Below are positions 5,374 through 5,577 of a stretch of 5,577 nt of DNA, piece by piece. The number at the start of each line of letters is the position of its first letter. The stretch's first letter is position 1. The stretch is from Pyrinomonadaceae bacterium. GTDB lineage: Bacteria; Acidobacteriota; Blastocatellia; Pyrinomonadales; Pyrinomonadaceae. Below the pieces are notes generated by a model. The model made no database searches and was not told the DNA's origin. It saw only the letters and a list, made by a program, of their open reading frames with translations. Where the stretch lies: positions 1 to 5,577 of the forward strand of contig JACMMN010000098.1 of the NCBI GenBank assembly GCA_014379075.1, read 5' to 3'. The position numbers and the translations under genes are program-made.

Positions 5374-5577
5374 TCAAAATCTCTTGAACGCGAGCACCGC
5401 GTTCAGGCCGCCGAATGCGAAGGAATTCGACATTGCGGCTTCAGGTTCGGCGGTTAACGCGTTGTTTTTAATGACTTTAATGTCACATTCGGGATCGTCT
5501 TCATTAAAATTTATATTCGGCGGCAAGAGGCCATTGTGCATTCCGAGAACAGTCGCTGCGGCCTCGATCGCACCGGC
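5374..5577 (-). CDS. fabF: Beta-ketoacyl-ACP synthase II (FabF-type), C-terminal part (cut by window edge)
   Basis: The last 67 residues of a KAS II-type condensing enzyme are present; the start and the catalytic Cys and first His lie beyond the right edge. The enzyme elongates acyl-ACP with malonyl-ACP in type II fatty acid synthesis. Recognisable are AGAIEAAATVLGMHNGLLPP (1-20 of the visible part), the usual region of helix after the active-site lysine, and SNSFAFGGLNAVLAFKRF at the C-terminus. The Phe in FAFGG corresponds to the gating Phe400 of E. coli FabF; the preceding Gly is Ala here and the Thr of GGTN is Leu, variants seen in other FabF-like proteins as far as I recall. A FabB or polyketide-type synthase cannot be excluded from this fragment. 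The stop TGA is 85 bp upstream of the acyltransferase start, with the inverted repeat in between. Confidence 0.9.
   Translation of the reverse strand, partial: AGAIEAAATVLGMHNGLLPPNINFNEDDPECDIKVIKNNALTAEPEAAMSNSFAFGGLNAVLAFKRF

Overview
This is an ordinary-looking stretch of chromosome from a Gram-negative, lipid-A-making bacterium of moderate GC content. The ClpC-type unfoldase, the LpxL/HtrB-type acyltransferase and the DUF1232 protein, together with coding style, suggest Acidobacteriota, perhaps the Blastocatellia/Pyrinomonadaceae side. That placement is inference from general impression; no marker in the window fixes it. No phage, transposase, CRISPR array, rRNA or tRNA was seen.

Layout, left to right. 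Positions 1-851 hold the first 283 codons of a ClpC-type AAA+ unfoldase on the minus strand, running off the left edge, with a promoter-like TATAAT/TTGAAG pair upstream at 888-918. A small YkvA-like DUF1232 membrane protein lies upstream on the same strand (1016-1546). An AT-rich divergent spacer of 288 bp (1547-1834) follows. It holds an imperfect inverted repeat whose two arms each carry GTG every 10 bp, and a pair of 11-bp direct repeats. The only plus-strand gene, a complete phosphate acetyltransferase (pta, 1835-2839), comes next and meets the following block tail to tail.

Positions 2868-5577 are one minus-strand block, read right to left as: the C-terminus of a FabF-type beta-ketoacyl-ACP synthase, a lipid A-type acyltransferase, a cysteine-rich CWC protein, a two-helix membrane protein, and a secreted cyanophycinase-like S51 peptidase. 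Gaps are 85 bp, an 8-bp overlap, 26 bp and 6 bp, so the last four look like one operon. FabF and LpxL-type enzymes share a theme: FabF elongates acyl-ACP and LpxL-type enzymes use acyl-ACP as donor. The role of the last three genes with them is unclear.

The most notable non-coding object is the fabF-lpxL gap. It is filled almost entirely by a perfect 28-bp inverted repeat with an 18-nt loop. Each arm can also fold alone into an imperfect hairpin with a GTTA tetraloop, the architecture of a paired REP element (BIME-like). No complete new biological system is evident; the best leads are this element, the 10-bp-periodic dyad upstream of pta, and the small CWC/two-helix/secreted peptidase cluster.
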